DNA from: Glutamicibacter soli
GTDB lineage: Bacteria > Actinomycetota > Actinomycetes > Actinomycetales > Micrococcaceae
Assembly (NCBI RefSeq): GCF_003309065.1
Contig: NZ_POAF01000008.1
Span: forward strand, 62,001 to 126,000
Direction of reading: 5' to 3'
Length of the DNA stretch: 64,000 nt
The position numbers were made by a program, and so were the translations under genes. The notes under the pieces were generated by a model. It had not been told where the DNA came from, made no database searches, and was given only the letters and a program-made list of their open reading frames with translations. Below, piece after piece: positions 14,494-22,723 of this stretch. Position 1 is the stretch's first letter; each line of letters opens with the position of its first letter.

Positions 14494-15404
14494 GACTAGG
14501 ATTTATCCTGCGCGAAGCCGTCAAGGGCCTGCGCCAGAACGTCGTCATGGTCGTTTCGGTGGTGCTGGTGACCTTCGTGTCGCTGACCTTCGTCGGCGCT
14601 TCGGCGCTCCTGCAGCTGCAGATCAACCAGATGAAGGGCTACTGGTACGACCGCATGGAGGTCGCCGTGTACCTCTGCGACGACACCAGCGCTTCGCCGA
14701 ATTGCGCAGGCAAGCCGGTCACCGACGATCAGCGCAACTCCATCAAGGCCATGCTTGAATCCGAGCAGCTCGCGCCGTACGTCAAGGAAATCGCCTACGA
14801 GTCCAAGGAAGACGCCTACAAGAACTTCCTTGACCAGTACAAGAACTCCTCGCTCGTCGACCAGGTCAAGGCCGACCAGCTGCCCGAGTCCTTCCGCGTC
14901 GCCCTGGTCGATCCTGAGAAATACCAGGTCATCAACGAGGCATTCTCAACCGTTGCAGGCGTGGATTCGGTGGTCGACCAGCGCGAACTGCTGGAAAAGG
15001 TCTTCCAGCTCGTTCGCGTCGCCTCTGCCGCAGCCGCCATCGTGGCGATCGTCATGATCGCCTGCGCCGTGCTCCTCACTGGCACGACGATCCAGCTGTC
15101 GGCCATGCATCGACGGCTGGAAACCACGATCATGCGTCTGGTGGGCGCTTCCAAGGCAACAATCCAGCTTCCGTTCATCATCGAGGGCGTTATTGCTTCC
15201 ATCATTGGCGGCGTGCTGGCTTCCGGGACGCTCTGGCTGCTGATGAAGTTCCTCGTTGAGGACAAACTCGCAAGTGAGAACGTCGGAGTGGCTTTCATTT
15301 CCACCGGTGAGGTCTGGCTCATAGCTCCGGTGCTCTTGATAATTGGTATCGTTTTGGCAACAATTTCATCAGTGGTAACGTTGAAGCGTTACCTGAAGGT
15401 TTAG
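14490..15404 (+). CDS. ftsX: cell division protein FtsX
   Basis: 304 aa permease-like partner of FtsE. GTG at 14490 lies in the 4-base overlap. One membrane helix near the N-terminus (VVMVVSVVLVTFVSLTFVGA) is followed by a large extracellular loop (about 50-165) containing two cysteines (YLCDDT and PNCAGK), then three helices in the C-terminal half (from AAAIVAIVMIACAVLLTGT onward). The loop is the part that in other bacteria contacts a peptidoglycan hydrolase or its activator; the next gene encodes such a protein. Confidence 0.95.
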   Translation: MRLGFILREAVKGLRQNVVMVVSVVLVTFVSLTFVGASALLQLQINQMKGYWYDRMEVAVYLCDDTSASPNCAGKPVTDDQRNSIKAMLESEQLAPYVKEIAYESKEDAYKNFLDQYKNSSLVDQVKADQLPESFRVALVDPEKYQVINEAFSTVAGVDSVVDQRELLEKVFQLVRVASAAAAIVAIVMIACAVLLTGTTIQLSAMHRRLETTIMRLVGASKATIQLPFIIEGVIASIIGGVLASGTLWLLMKFLVEDKLASENVGVAFISTGEVWLIAPVLLIIGIVLATISSVVTLKRYLKV

Positions 15405-15463
15405 CTTCACTTCGACCTTTGTGTCGTGTTCAACCTGCTTTTCGCACTTCTCTAAGGAGACCT

Positions 15464-16897
15464 ATGCTGTCCAACGCAGTTCGGCGCAAGTTCCTGCGCG
15501 CCACTCTCGGTGGAGCAATGGCTCTCGCCCTGACACTGCCAGCTGGTCTCGTTGTCGCCGATGAACTCGATGACAAGAAGGTCGAGGTTCAGGAGAACAT
15601 CGACAACCTGGAACAGGACATGGAGTTCCTGGATGCAGACATCCAGGAAACCGACCAGAAGCTGCGTGACCAGCAGTCCCAGGTCCCGGTCCTGCAGGCG
15701 GCATTGGCCGATGCGCAGAACCGCGTCGCCAACGCCCAGGCAACCGTGGCGGACCTGAATGACCGGTTGATCAGCGCCCAGGGAACCCGTGACAAGGTCG
15801 CAGCGGAGATCGAAGCGAACAACGCGGAAATGGCCAAGGCGGAAGACGCCATGGCCAAGATCGCTTCCGAAGCGTACAAGCGTGGCGGCGTATCCGGCGG
15901 CTTGGACATGATCCTGAACATGGAATCGGCGACGGCCATGGCCGACGGCCTCGACATGGCCAACCGCGCCATGGAATCGCAGAACTCCGCCTACAACGAT
16001 CTGGCGCAGGAGGAAGCGAACAACGAGAACAACAAGGTCCGACTGGCTGCGGTGGAGAAGGAAATTTCCTCGCTGAAGTCACAGGCTGAAGAAGCGCTGG
16101 CCCAGGAGGAATCCGCCCGCAATGCGGCGCAGTCCGCCAAGGACGAGCTGGATGCGCTTGTTGTCAGCACCGAGTCCCTCAGCGCGCAGCTGGAAGCGAA
16201 GAAGCCACAGATCCAGGCCAAGCTGAAGGCCCAACAGGCCGAGTACGCGCAGGTGCAGGCCGATATCAAGGAGCGCCAGGAGCGCCTGCTGCGCGAAGAG
16301 CAGGAACGCAAGCGCAAGGCGGCCGAAGCCGAAGCCAAGCGCAAAGCGGCCTACGAGGCCCAGCAGGCCAAGCTGGCCGCGGAAGCCAAGGCCAAGAAGC
16401 AGACCTATACCAAAAAGAAGTACGTTCCCAAGGAAACCTCCGCTCCGGCCGCGCCGCAGTCGTCAGGCTCCAGCGCCTGGGGACTGGTCAAGCCGACTAC
16501 CGGCAACCGGATCACGTCCAGCTTCGGCTGGCGCCCGACGCCTGCCGGCACCATCGACTACGGCGGACGCGGCGGCTACGTGCACGCCGGTCTCGATTGG
16601 GGCTTCGGAGGCCAGTGCGGTTCGCCGATCACTGCAGCCGCCGACGGCGAAGTCTGGATGGCAGGCTGGGGAGGCTCCTCGGGCAACAAGGTGACAATTT
16701 CGCACGGCGTCGTCAACGGCAAGGCGCTGGCAACGAACTACCACCACATGTCCAAGATCGCCGTCAGCGTCGGGCAGAAGGTCTCCCAGGGCCAGGTCAT
16801 CGGATACGTCGGCACAACCGGCAACTCCACCGGATGCCACCTGCACTTCGAAACGATTGTCAACGGCCAAGCCGTGAACCCATTGGGACTTCTCTAA
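15464..16897 (+). CDS. M23 family metallopeptidase with coiled coil (EnvC-like)
   Basis: 477 aa secreted protein. ATG at 15464 has AAGGAGA 6 bases upstream. A basic start and hydrophobic signal segment (GGAMALALTLPAGLVVADE) is followed by a very long coiled coil (about 30-305), an Ala/Lys-rich linker, and a C-terminal LytM/M23 domain (about 345-477). The domain carries HAGLD (His and Asp zinc ligands), YHHM and HLHFE, so the zinc site appears complete and it may be an active peptidoglycan endopeptidase. Coiled-coil plus LytM next to ftsEX is the layout of FtsEX-controlled hydrolases such as EnvC or PcsB; control by FtsX is therefore inferred from position and architecture. Confidence 0.9.
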   Translation: MLSNAVRRKFLRATLGGAMALALTLPAGLVVADELDDKKVEVQENIDNLEQDMEFLDADIQETDQKLRDQQSQVPVLQAALADAQNRVANAQATVADLNDRLISAQGTRDKVAAEIEANNAEMAKAEDAMAKIASEAYKRGGVSGGLDMILNMESATAMADGLDMANRAMESQNSAYNDLAQEEANNENNKVRLAAVEKEISSLKSQAEEALAQEESARNAAQSAKDELDALVVSTESLSAQLEAKKPQIQAKLKAQQAEYAQVQADIKERQERLLREEQERKRKAAEAEAKRKAAYEAQQAKLAAEAKAKKQTYTKKKYVPKETSAPAAPQSSGSSAWGLVKPTTGNRITSSFGWRPTPAGTIDYGGRGGYVHAGLDWGFGGQCGSPITAAADGEVWMAGWGGSSGNKVTISHGVVNGKALATNYHHMSKIAVSVGQKVSQGQVIGYVGTTGNSTGCHLHFETIVNGQAVNPLGLL

Positions 16898-16951
16898 CGC
16901 TAGACTTGATATTTGTGCGCGGGAAACCGCCCGCGACATGCAAGGAGTGTC

Positions 16952-17431
16952 ATGGCCAAGAAGAACCAGGAAGATCGTGTCATCGCGAGCAACCGCAAAG
17001 CTCGCCACGATTATGAAATTCTCGACACATTCGAAGCCGGTATGGTGCTGACCGGCACCGAAGTGAAGTCCTTGCGCGAAGGCAAGGCATCGCTGGTGGA
17101 CGGCTTCGGCCAGTTCTATCGCGGCGAACTGTATATCGAGAACTGCTACATCCCGGAGTACCTCAACGGCTCCTGGACCAACCACGCGGCTCGTCGCCGT
17201 CGCAAGCTCCTGCTGCACCGCCAGGAGCTCACCAAGATCGAGCGCAAGATCTCCGAAGCCGGCCTGACCATCGTGCCGCTGAGCCTGTACTTCAAGTCGG
17301 GGCGCGCGAAGATCGAGATCGGCATAGCGCGAGGCAAGCGCGAATTCGACAAGCGTCAGACGCTGCGCGAGAAGCAGGACAACCGTGAAGCACTGCGTGC
17401 CATGCGCGAGCGCAACCGCGGTCATGCCTGA
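16952..17431 (+). CDS. smpB: SsrA-binding protein SmpB
   Basis: 159 aa OB-fold protein that binds tmRNA and delivers it to stalled ribosomes. ATG at 16952 is preceded by AAGGAG. The conserved start ([14 protein letters not shown]), GTEVKSLR and the basic tail (about 130-159, ending [18 protein letters not shown]) are all present. The gene sits 130 bases before ssrA, its RNA partner, the usual actinobacterial arrangement. Confidence 0.97.
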   Translation: MAKKNQEDRVIASNRKARHDYEILDTFEAGMVLTGTEVKSLREGKASLVDGFGQFYRGELYIENCYIPEYLNGSWTNHAARRRRKLLLHRQELTKIERKISEAGLTIVPLSLYFKSGRAKIEIGIARGKREFDKRQTLREKQDNREALRAMRERNRGHA

Positions 17432-17460
17432 TCGGGCTGTAGCTACGCGCTGAATCGGTG

Positions 17461-17496
17461 GCGCATCTCTCGTTGGGGTTCCAGCGGGAGGTGCGC
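17461..17496 (+). terminator. hairpin between smpB and ssrA
   Basis: GCGCATCTC and GAGGTGCGC pair (one G-T) around a loop of about 18 bases, directly before the TATGAT box of ssrA. It may terminate smpB transcripts. Confidence 0.5.
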
Positions 17497-17502
17497 TATG
17501 AT
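17497..17502 (+). promoter_or_regulatory. -10 box of ssrA
   Basis: TATGAT, a near-consensus -10 hexamer, lies 60 bases before the mature tmRNA 5' end, leaving a 5' leader with two small hairpins (CGCAC/GTGCG and CCGG/CCGG) for RNase P and other trimming. No consensus -35 box is seen. Confidence 0.6.
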
Positions 17503-17561
17503 TGATTAACGCACTTCGGTGCGGTTGCATCCGGGGAAACCCGGAACTGACAACAAAATAC

Positions 17562-17930
17562 GGGGATGATCGGTTTCGACGGTGTAAGTCGCGACAGATG
17601 AAGCGGGCCGAGGACGCAAAGTTATCTCGTAAACGCTCTTTGCAAAACAATAAGTGCCGAATCTAAGCGCACTGACTTCGCTCTCGCTGCCTAAGCAGCC
17701 AGACAGTCCGTTAGCCAGGGGATGCTATCGCCCCTGTTCCTAACGTCATTTAGATAGCCACTGTATCCGGCAGTTGTTGCCGCTGTTGGGTACATATCTA
17801 GGCAACTGTGCCCGGACCAGCCACTTGTTTGCGTGATGGCTGGGGCAGAGAAATTCCGCAGCAAACTGCGCCCGGAGAAGACCTGGCAACACTACATCGG
17901 ACGGGAGTTCAATTCTCCCCATCTCCACCA
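17562..17930 (+). ncRNA. ssrA: transfer-messenger RNA
   Basis: 369 nt tmRNA that rescues stalled ribosomes. The 5' end GGGGATGATCGGTTTCGAC and the 3' end ATCTCCACCA form the alanine-tRNA-like acceptor with G-U pair and encoded CCA; the T-arm is GGGAGTTCAATTCTCCC. The tag frame resumes at GCC 17656 and stops at TAA 17692-17694, giving AESKRTDFALAA (12 residues), of the ALAA-ending type used by Clp proteases. Pseudoknot sequences follow. Identification is firm. Confidence 0.97.
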
Positions 17931-17932
17931 AC

Positions 17933-17962
17933 GGCCCCGGAACTTCGGTTCCGGGGCCTTTT
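17933..17962 (+). terminator. ssrA terminator
   Basis: GGCCCCGGAAC and GTTCCGGGGCC form an 11-bp stem closed by a TTCG tetraloop, followed by TTTT. It starts three bases after the tmRNA CCA. Confidence 0.93.
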
Positions 17963-18101
17963 GCTGCCCGGAATCGGGTTGGAGGTGCTGTACCTCTCGC
18001 GCGAGCCTGCTCGCGGGCGTTCTGTTTACCACATAGAATTGAGTAGATACCGAGAGCATCCTTGGGCGAAAACATGCGGAATTAGAGTGAGGCAGTCAGC
18101 C

Positions 18102-18608
18102 ATGGGCAAGAGCAATACCCAGAAAGTTTCACCCATCCTCTCTTCGCTCTACGCGGCCGTCGCCTTCCTGCTGGAGGTCGGTTTGCTGTTCGCCGCGGCA
18201 CTTGCCGCCATCGCCTATGTGCCCTGGCCGACGATCCCCGCGATCCTCGTGGTGGTGGTGCCGTTGCTGGCGCTCTGGTCGGTGTTCTTCTCGCCGAAGG
18301 CCGTCGTCAAGCTTCGCCTGCGCACCAGGCTCACGCTCATCCACCTGATCTACCTGGTCGGCTCCTATGTGCTCTGGTTGAGCATCGACCGGTCGTTCAC
18401 CGAGCAGTCGCAGATCTGGGCCATCGCCATGCTCGTGCTCACCGGCGTGAGCGCGATCCTGATCCTCGCCACCGGCGGCTACGTAGTACCGCACGACCGG
18501 ACCAAGCCCCAGCCCAGCCCCCGGCCACAACCGCAGCCGGTGGGCGCCCGAACTGCCCAGTCCGCGCAGTCGCCAGCACCAGCCCGCGGCCGCCGCGCCG
18601 CACGCTGA
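18102..18608 (+). CDS. YrdB-like (DUF2568) membrane protein
   Basis: 168 aa with four predicted membrane helices (about 15-35, 42-62, 75-95, 105-127; for example AVAFLLEVGLLFAAALAAIA and AIAMLVLTGVSAILILATGG). The pattern resembles the DUF2568/YrdB family, whose function is not known. The C-terminal 40 residues are a Pro/Gln/Arg-rich cytoplasmic tail. ATG at 18102 is chosen because a longer open frame upstream runs through the tmRNA. It stands alone between ssrA and the convergent crcB pair. Confidence 0.75.
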   Translation: MGKSNTQKVSPILSSLYAAVAFLLEVGLLFAAALAAIAYVPWPTIPAILVVVVPLLALWSVFFSPKAVVKLRLRTRLTLIHLIYLVGSYVLWLSIDRSFTEQSQIWAIAMLVLTGVSAILILATGGYVVPHDRTKPQPSPRPQPQPVGARTAQSAQSPAPARGRRAAR

Positions 18609-18636
18609 GTCGCACCACCCAAGTTTTCAATCAGTA

Positions 18637-18660
18637 GAGCCAGGCCGACAGGCCTGGCTC
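18637..18660. terminator. bidirectional terminator
   Basis: GAGCCAGGCC-GACA-GGCCTGGCTC, a perfect 10-bp stem between convergent genes, followed by CTTTT on the plus strand. Confidence 0.85.
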
Positions 18661-18696
18661 ATGTCTTTTAATCGTGCTTATTAATCGTCCGTCCGG

Positions 18697-19080
18697 TCAC
18701 GAGCACAGCCATGCGGCGGCCCACAGTCCGAGCCCGGCCGCAGAGAGGGCGCCGAGCATGGTGCCGACGGCATTAGCCGCGCTGGCTACCGGCTTGCGAG
18801 CCTGCAGCAATCGCACAGTCTCGACGCTGGCGGTGGAGAAGGTCGTGTAGCCGCCCAGGAACCCCGTTCCGACTGCGAGCTGCCACGCCGCGGGAAGCAG
18901 GTTGCCGGCGGCCAAGCCCGCGAGCAGGCCCAGCAGGAACGATCCGCTGAGATTGATGAGGATCGTGCCCCACGGCAGGGACCCTGCTAGGCGGGAGGCG
19001 ACCAATCCGTCCAGCGCGTAGCGGGCGCAGGCCCCGAGGCCGCCGCACAGGCACAAAACGATGAATAACGTGGCGGTCAT
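18697..19080 (-). CDS. crcB: fluoride channel subunit CrcB/Fluc
   Basis: 127 aa, four membrane helices. Fluc channels export fluoride as dual-topology dimers. Signature residues are seen in GTILINLSGSFLLGLLAG (Asn in the second helix) and TGFLGGYTTFSTAS (the conserved T-x-S/F motif of the third helix). ATG at 19080 lies within the ATGA overlap with the second crcB gene, so the two are translated as a coupled pair and probably form a heterodimer. No fluoride riboswitch is recognised before the operon. Confidence 0.93.
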   Translation of the reverse strand: MTATLFIVLCLCGGLGACARYALDGLVASRLAGSLPWGTILINLSGSFLLGLLAGLAAGNLLPAAWQLAVGTGFLGGYTTFSTASVETVRLLQARKPVASAANAVGTMLGALSAAGLGLWAAAWLCS

Positions 19081-19583
19081 CGGGCATCCTCCGCGCAGGC
19101 TCCGCGGCGGCGGCGCGTGGCCCCGAGCAGGATGCCGCACCAGCTGGCCGTCGCGCCGAGCACGACGCAGCCCAGCGCGTACAGCACGCCGAGGCCGACG
19201 GAGCCTGCGCCCAGCAGCAACGCAGCGTCCACCGCGAAGGTGCTGTAGGTGGTGAAGCCTCCCATGAACCCGGTGCCCAGCAGCAGCCGCATCCGCCGGG
19301 CGCTCTTGGGGCTGGAGCCGGCGCGGTCCAGCGATTCAAGCAGCAGTCCGAGCAGCAGCGCACCGAGGATGTTCACGGCGAAGGTGGCGCTCGGAAAGCC
19401 GTGCAGCGCAGGGAGCAGCAGAGTCACGGCCTCGCGGCCCGCGGTTCCCGCCGCGCCGCCGAGGAACACCAGCAGCAGCTGGCCCGGTCGCAGGTGCGCC
19501 CGGCGCTTCCGGCGCCGCTGCGCGCGCAGGGCGTCGGCCGGCTCGGGGCCCGGGGGCAGCGGCTGGGGGAGGTCTTCGGTCAT
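19077..19583 (-). CDS. crcB: fluoride channel subunit CrcB/Fluc, first of a pair
   Basis: 168 aa. Residues about 35-155 hold the four-helix Fluc domain, with ATFAVNILGALLLGLLLES and TGFMGGFTTYSTFAVDA as conserved pore motifs. A 30-residue polar, Arg-rich N-terminus precedes it and a basic C-terminal tail follows; both are longer than in the partner gene. Paired, slightly different crcB genes are common in Gram-positive bacteria, where each subunit inserts in one fixed orientation. Confidence 0.93.
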   Translation of the reverse strand: MTEDLPQPLPPGPEPADALRAQRRRKRRAHLRPGQLLLVFLGGAAGTAGREAVTLLLPALHGFPSATFAVNILGALLLGLLLESLDRAGSSPKSARRMRLLLGTGFMGGFTTYSTFAVDAALLLGAGSVGLGVLYALGCVVLGATASWCGILLGATRRRRGACAEDAR

Positions 19584-19645
19584 TGCTCAGCGTTCGTCGG
19601 TAGCGGATGGGGGCACGAGGCGGTGGGCACGGTCACGACCCGGGC

Positions 19646-20122
19646 TCAGGAGCGCTGCGCGGCGGGAACCACGAGCACCGGGCGCAGCTGGTTCCGGGCG
19701 AGCTGCGCCGCCACGGAGCCGTTGAGCAGTTCGTGCAGGGAGGCGCGCAGCGAGGGCCGTCTCGCGCCGATCACGATCATCCGGGCCTCGATCCGTTCGG
19801 CCAGGGCTGACAGCTCTGCGCTGGGGCTCCCGGCCAGCGCATGGGTCCGCCAGCGCACCGCCAGCGGGTCCAGTAGCGCTGCCAGCTGCGCGTTCAGCTG
19901 CGGCGGGAACGGCTGGACGACTACATCCTGCACTTCGGGGTCGATGGGCGCCGAGCGCACGGTGCCGTCGGCAAGCCGCTGCACGGTGTAGCGGGCGGGA
20001 TCGACCCAGGCGCAGTGCAGTTCGGCGCCCAGCTGCGCGGCAAGGGCGGCGGCCTGGGCCGGGGCGGACGGATCCTGCTCCCGGCAGACGCCGAGCAGCA
20101 GCACGCCGGAGCTGTCGGTCAT
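19646..20122 (-). CDS. universal stress protein (UspA) family protein
   Basis: 158 aa. The alpha/beta Usp fold is indicated by the start VLLLGVCREQDPSAPAQA, the central VDPARYTVQRL region, and the ATP-binding type loop MIVIGARRPSLRASLHELLN followed by GSVAAQLARNQLRPVLVVPA (conserved G-S-V and PVLVVP end). ATG at 20122 (MTDSSG) is chosen over an in-frame ATG at 20167 because GAGCACCCG (weakly purine-rich) is close and the family starts here. It lies between the metal regulator and the crcB pair in the same direction, 62 bases before the first crcB. Confidence 0.85.
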   Translation of the reverse strand: MTDSSGVLLLGVCREQDPSAPAQAAALAAQLGAELHCAWVDPARYTVQRLADGTVRSAPIDPEVQDVVVQPFPPQLNAQLAALLDPLAVRWRTHALAGSPSAELSALAERIEARMIVIGARRPSLRASLHELLNGSVAAQLARNQLRPVLVVPAAQRS

Positions 20123-20179
20123 CGGGTGCTCCTGTCTGCCGGCGGGGTCCTGCCACCATTTTTGCACACGCCCGGGCGC

Positions 20180-20806
20180 TCAGGCCGGGCGCACCCAGAC
20201 CAGCGAGGCGTCCACGTAGTCCAGGCCGTGCGGCAGGGTGATCGTCGCGCCGGGCACCAGCCCGCGGTCCCTGGCCCGGCGCAGGAAGTCGGGGTCCTCG
20301 TCGCTGATCCGGTCCACGATCGCGGCGCCGCCGGTGAAGCGGTCGAGGCGCACCGCCCGGCTGGCAGGCAGCGTGCCGTCGGCGGCGGGGATCGCGTCCC
20401 CGTGCGGGTCGCGCTGCGGCCGGCCCAGGCGCTGGTCCAGCGCGTCGATGAAGCGGTCGGTCACGGTGTGCTCCAGCGCTTCGGCCTCGTCGTGCACCTC
20501 GTCCCAGCCGTAGCCCAGCTCGTCGCGCAGGAAGGTCTCCAGCAGCCGGTGGCGGCGCACCATGCGCAGCGCCTCGCGCCGCCCGGTCTCGCTGAGCGTG
20601 ATGGCCCCGCGCGGCACGTGGTGCACCAGCGACTTCGCTGCCAGCTTCTGGACCATCGGGGTGGCCGAGGCGGGGGTCAGGCCCAGCTGGTCGGCCAGTG
20701 CGCCGGTGCTCACCTCGGTGTCCTCCCACTCGGTGAGCAGGTACAGGGCCTTGAGGTAGTCCTCTTCGCTGGTGGTCAGCGCGCGCGGGTCGCGGTTGCG
20801 GGGCAT
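20180..20806 (-). CDS. DtxR/MntR-family metal-dependent repressor
   Basis: 208 aa. N-terminal winged helix (about 10-70: TSEEDYLKALYLLTEW and ASATPMVQKLAAKSLVHH), then the dimerisation and metal-binding domain with RRHRLLETFL and EVHDEAEALEHTVTDRF (conserved Glu/His metal ligands, about 100-115), and a C-terminal SH3/FeoA-like domain (about 145-205). Such proteins repress manganese or iron uptake genes when metal is bound. The presence of the SH3-like domain favours the DtxR/IdeR type over the short MntR. The regulated genes are not evident in this window. Confidence 0.9.
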   Translation of the reverse strand: MPRNRDPRALTTSEEDYLKALYLLTEWEDTEVSTGALADQLGLTPASATPMVQKLAAKSLVHHVPRGAITLSETGRREALRMVRRHRLLETFLRDELGYGWDEVHDEAEALEHTVTDRFIDALDQRLGRPQRDPHGDAIPAADGTLPASRAVRLDRFTGGAAIVDRISDEDPDFLRRARDRGLVPGATITLPHGLDYVDASLVWVRPA

Positions 20807-20812
20807 GGGCGG

Positions 20813-21616
20813 CTAGCGGTTCAGGTAGGGCAGGATGATCTCGTGCAGCGCGCCGTTGGTGGCCAGCGCGTTGCCGCCATGGCAGCCTTCCTCGCCGGCG
20901 ACGGAGGTGAAGCGCCCGCCTGCCTCGCGCACCACCGGCACCAGGGCCGCCATGTCGTAGAGCTCCAGTTCGGGTTCGAACGCGGCGTCCACCGCGCCCT
21001 CGGCCAGCAGCGCATAGGAGTAGAAGTCGCCGTAGCCGCGGGTGCGCCAGGCGGTCTCCAGCAGCTCAAGCAGCCCGTCGAGCTTGCCGGCATCCTTCCA
21101 GCCGTTCAGGGAGGCGTAGGACAGCGACGCGTCGGACAGCTCGCTCACCCCGGAGACGCTGATTTGGCGGGTGGCGGTGGAGCCGACCTCGGCGCCCGGC
21201 TCGGTGACGAACGCGCCCAGCCCGGTGGCCGCGTGCCAGCGGCGGGCCAGCGCCGGGGAGGAGATGACCCCGAGCACCGGCTCGTCGTCGATAAGCAGCG
21301 CGATCAGCGTGGCCCACACCGGCACGCGGCGCACGAAGTTCTTGGTCCCGTCGATCGGGTCGATGACCCAGCGGCGCGAGGAGTCCCCGTGCACGCCGAA
21401 CTCCTCGCCGAGCACGGAGTCCTCCGGGCGGTGCTCGGCCAGCTGCGCGAGGATCAGCTGCTCGGCGCCGCGGTCGGCGTCGGAGACCGGGGTCATGTCA
21501 GGCTTGGTCTCGACCTTGAGGTCGTTGGCGCCGTAGCGGGCCAGGGTGAACGCGTCGACCTTGTCGGCCAGCGCGAGGGCGAAGTCGAGATCCTGCTGCA
21601 GGGTGTATTCAGCCAT
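20813..21616 (-). CDS. hisN: histidinol-phosphatase, inositol monophosphatase family
   Basis: 267 aa. The metal-site motifs of the family are visible: GEEFG (about 69-73), DPIDGTKNFVRR (about 86-97, the DPIDGT signature) and ELYDMAALVPVVREAGG (about 214-230, the WDxAA-type motif). The closest match in actinobacteria is HisN, which removes phosphate from histidinol phosphate; inositol-1-phosphatase activity is the alternative. It is 12 bases behind rsgA and 6 before the DtxR-type gene, in one leftward operon with aroA. Confidence 0.88.
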   Translation of the reverse strand: MAEYTLQQDLDFALALADKVDAFTLARYGANDLKVETKPDMTPVSDADRGAEQLILAQLAEHRPEDSVLGEEFGVHGDSSRRWVIDPIDGTKNFVRRVPVWATLIALLIDDEPVLGVISSPALARRWHAATGLGAFVTEPGAEVGSTATRQISVSGVSELSDASLSYASLNGWKDAGKLDGLLELLETAWRTRGYGDFYSYALLAEGAVDAAFEPELELYDMAALVPVVREAGGRFTSVAGEEGCHGGNALATNGALHEIILPYLNR

Positions 21617-21628
21617 GGTGGTGCGGCG

Positions 21629-22723
21629 CTAGTGCGCGCCGAGCTCCTTTTCGTGCGTAGTTTCCTCGGTGGTGACCAGCCGGCGGTAGGACGCCAGCCG
21701 GGCGGCGGCCTGGGCGCCGGTGGATTCGTCGTCGGCCCAGGCCTGCAGGGCGCAGCCTGCCTCGCCGGCGGCGTGGGTGCAGCCGCGCGGGCAGCCGGTG
21801 GCGATGTCGGCCAGGTCCTCGAAGGCGGCCAGGATGTTCTCCGGGTCCACCAGGCCCAGCCCGAAGGAGCGGATGCCAGGGGTGTCGATCAGCCAGGAGC
21901 CGGGGGTGTCGCCCAGGCGCAGCGCCAGCGCGTTGGAGGAGGTATGGCGTCCGCGCCCGGTGACGGCATTGACGTGCCCGGTGGCGCGCTCGGCGCCGGT
22001 CAGGGCGTTGACCAGGGTGGACTTGCCCACGCCCGAATGGCCCAGCACCACCGAGACGCAGCCGGCGAGCATGCCCTGCAGTTGCTCCAGCGCCGCGGAG
22101 TCCAGCCGGGCGCTCGCCCCGTCGGCGCTGCGCGCGTCGATGCCGGAGGCCTCCGCGGCGGTGGTGCGGGAAATGACCACCGGCAGCTCCAGGCCCTCGT
22201 AGTGCGCCAGGAACTCGGCAGGGTCGGCCACGTCGGCCTTGGTCACGCAGAGCACCGGCTGGATGCCGGCGTCGTAGGCGGCGACCAGCGCGCGGTCCAC
22301 GAAGCCGGTGCGCGGTTCCGGGTTGGCGGCGGCGACCACGATGACCAGCTTGTCCACGTTCGCCACGACCACCCGCTCGGTGGCGTCGGTGTCGTCGGCG
22401 CTGCGGCGCAGCAGCGTGCTGCGCTCCTCGATGCGCACCAGCCGCGCCAGTGTGTCGGGCTTGCCGGAGGTGTCCCCGACCAGTGCGACCATGTCCCCGG
22501 GCACGATGGCCTGGCGGCGCAGCTCGCGGGCGCGCGCGGCGATCACGATGCGCTCGGCGGCGGTGTCCTCGTCGAGGATCGCCGTGTAGCGGCCGCGGTC
22601 CACGGTGATGATGCGCCCGATCACCGCCTTCTCATGGGCCGGGCGGTCCTTGGTGCGCGGGCGCGAGCCCTTCTTGTTCGGGCGGACGCGGACCGAGGAT
22701 TCGTCGTAGTCGGAGTAGCGCAT
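21629..22723 (-). CDS. rsgA: ribosome small-subunit-dependent GTPase A
   Basis: 364 aa circularly permuted GTPase that helps 30S maturation. The OB domain is at about 45-110. G motifs occur in permuted order: G4 VTKAD, G1 GHSGVGKSTL (about 215-224), G3 DTPG followed by IRSFG. The C-terminal zinc site is in CPRGCTHAAGEAGC with a further Cys. ATG at 22723 shares ATGA with the aroA stop. A longer frame upstream is rejected because it overlaps aroA. Confidence 0.95.
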   Translation of the reverse strand: MRYSDYDESSVRVRPNKKGSRPRTKDRPAHEKAVIGRIITVDRGRYTAILDEDTAAERIVIAARARELRRQAIVPGDMVALVGDTSGKPDTLARLVRIEERSTLLRRSADDTDATERVVVANVDKLVIVVAAANPEPRTGFVDRALVAAYDAGIQPVLCVTKADVADPAEFLAHYEGLELPVVISRTTAAEASGIDARSADGASARLDSAALEQLQGMLAGCVSVVLGHSGVGKSTLVNALTGAERATGHVNAVTGRGRHTSSNALALRLGDTPGSWLIDTPGIRSFGLGLVDPENILAAFEDLADIATGCPRGCTHAAGEAGCALQAWADDESTGAQAAARLASYRRLVTTEETTHEKELGAH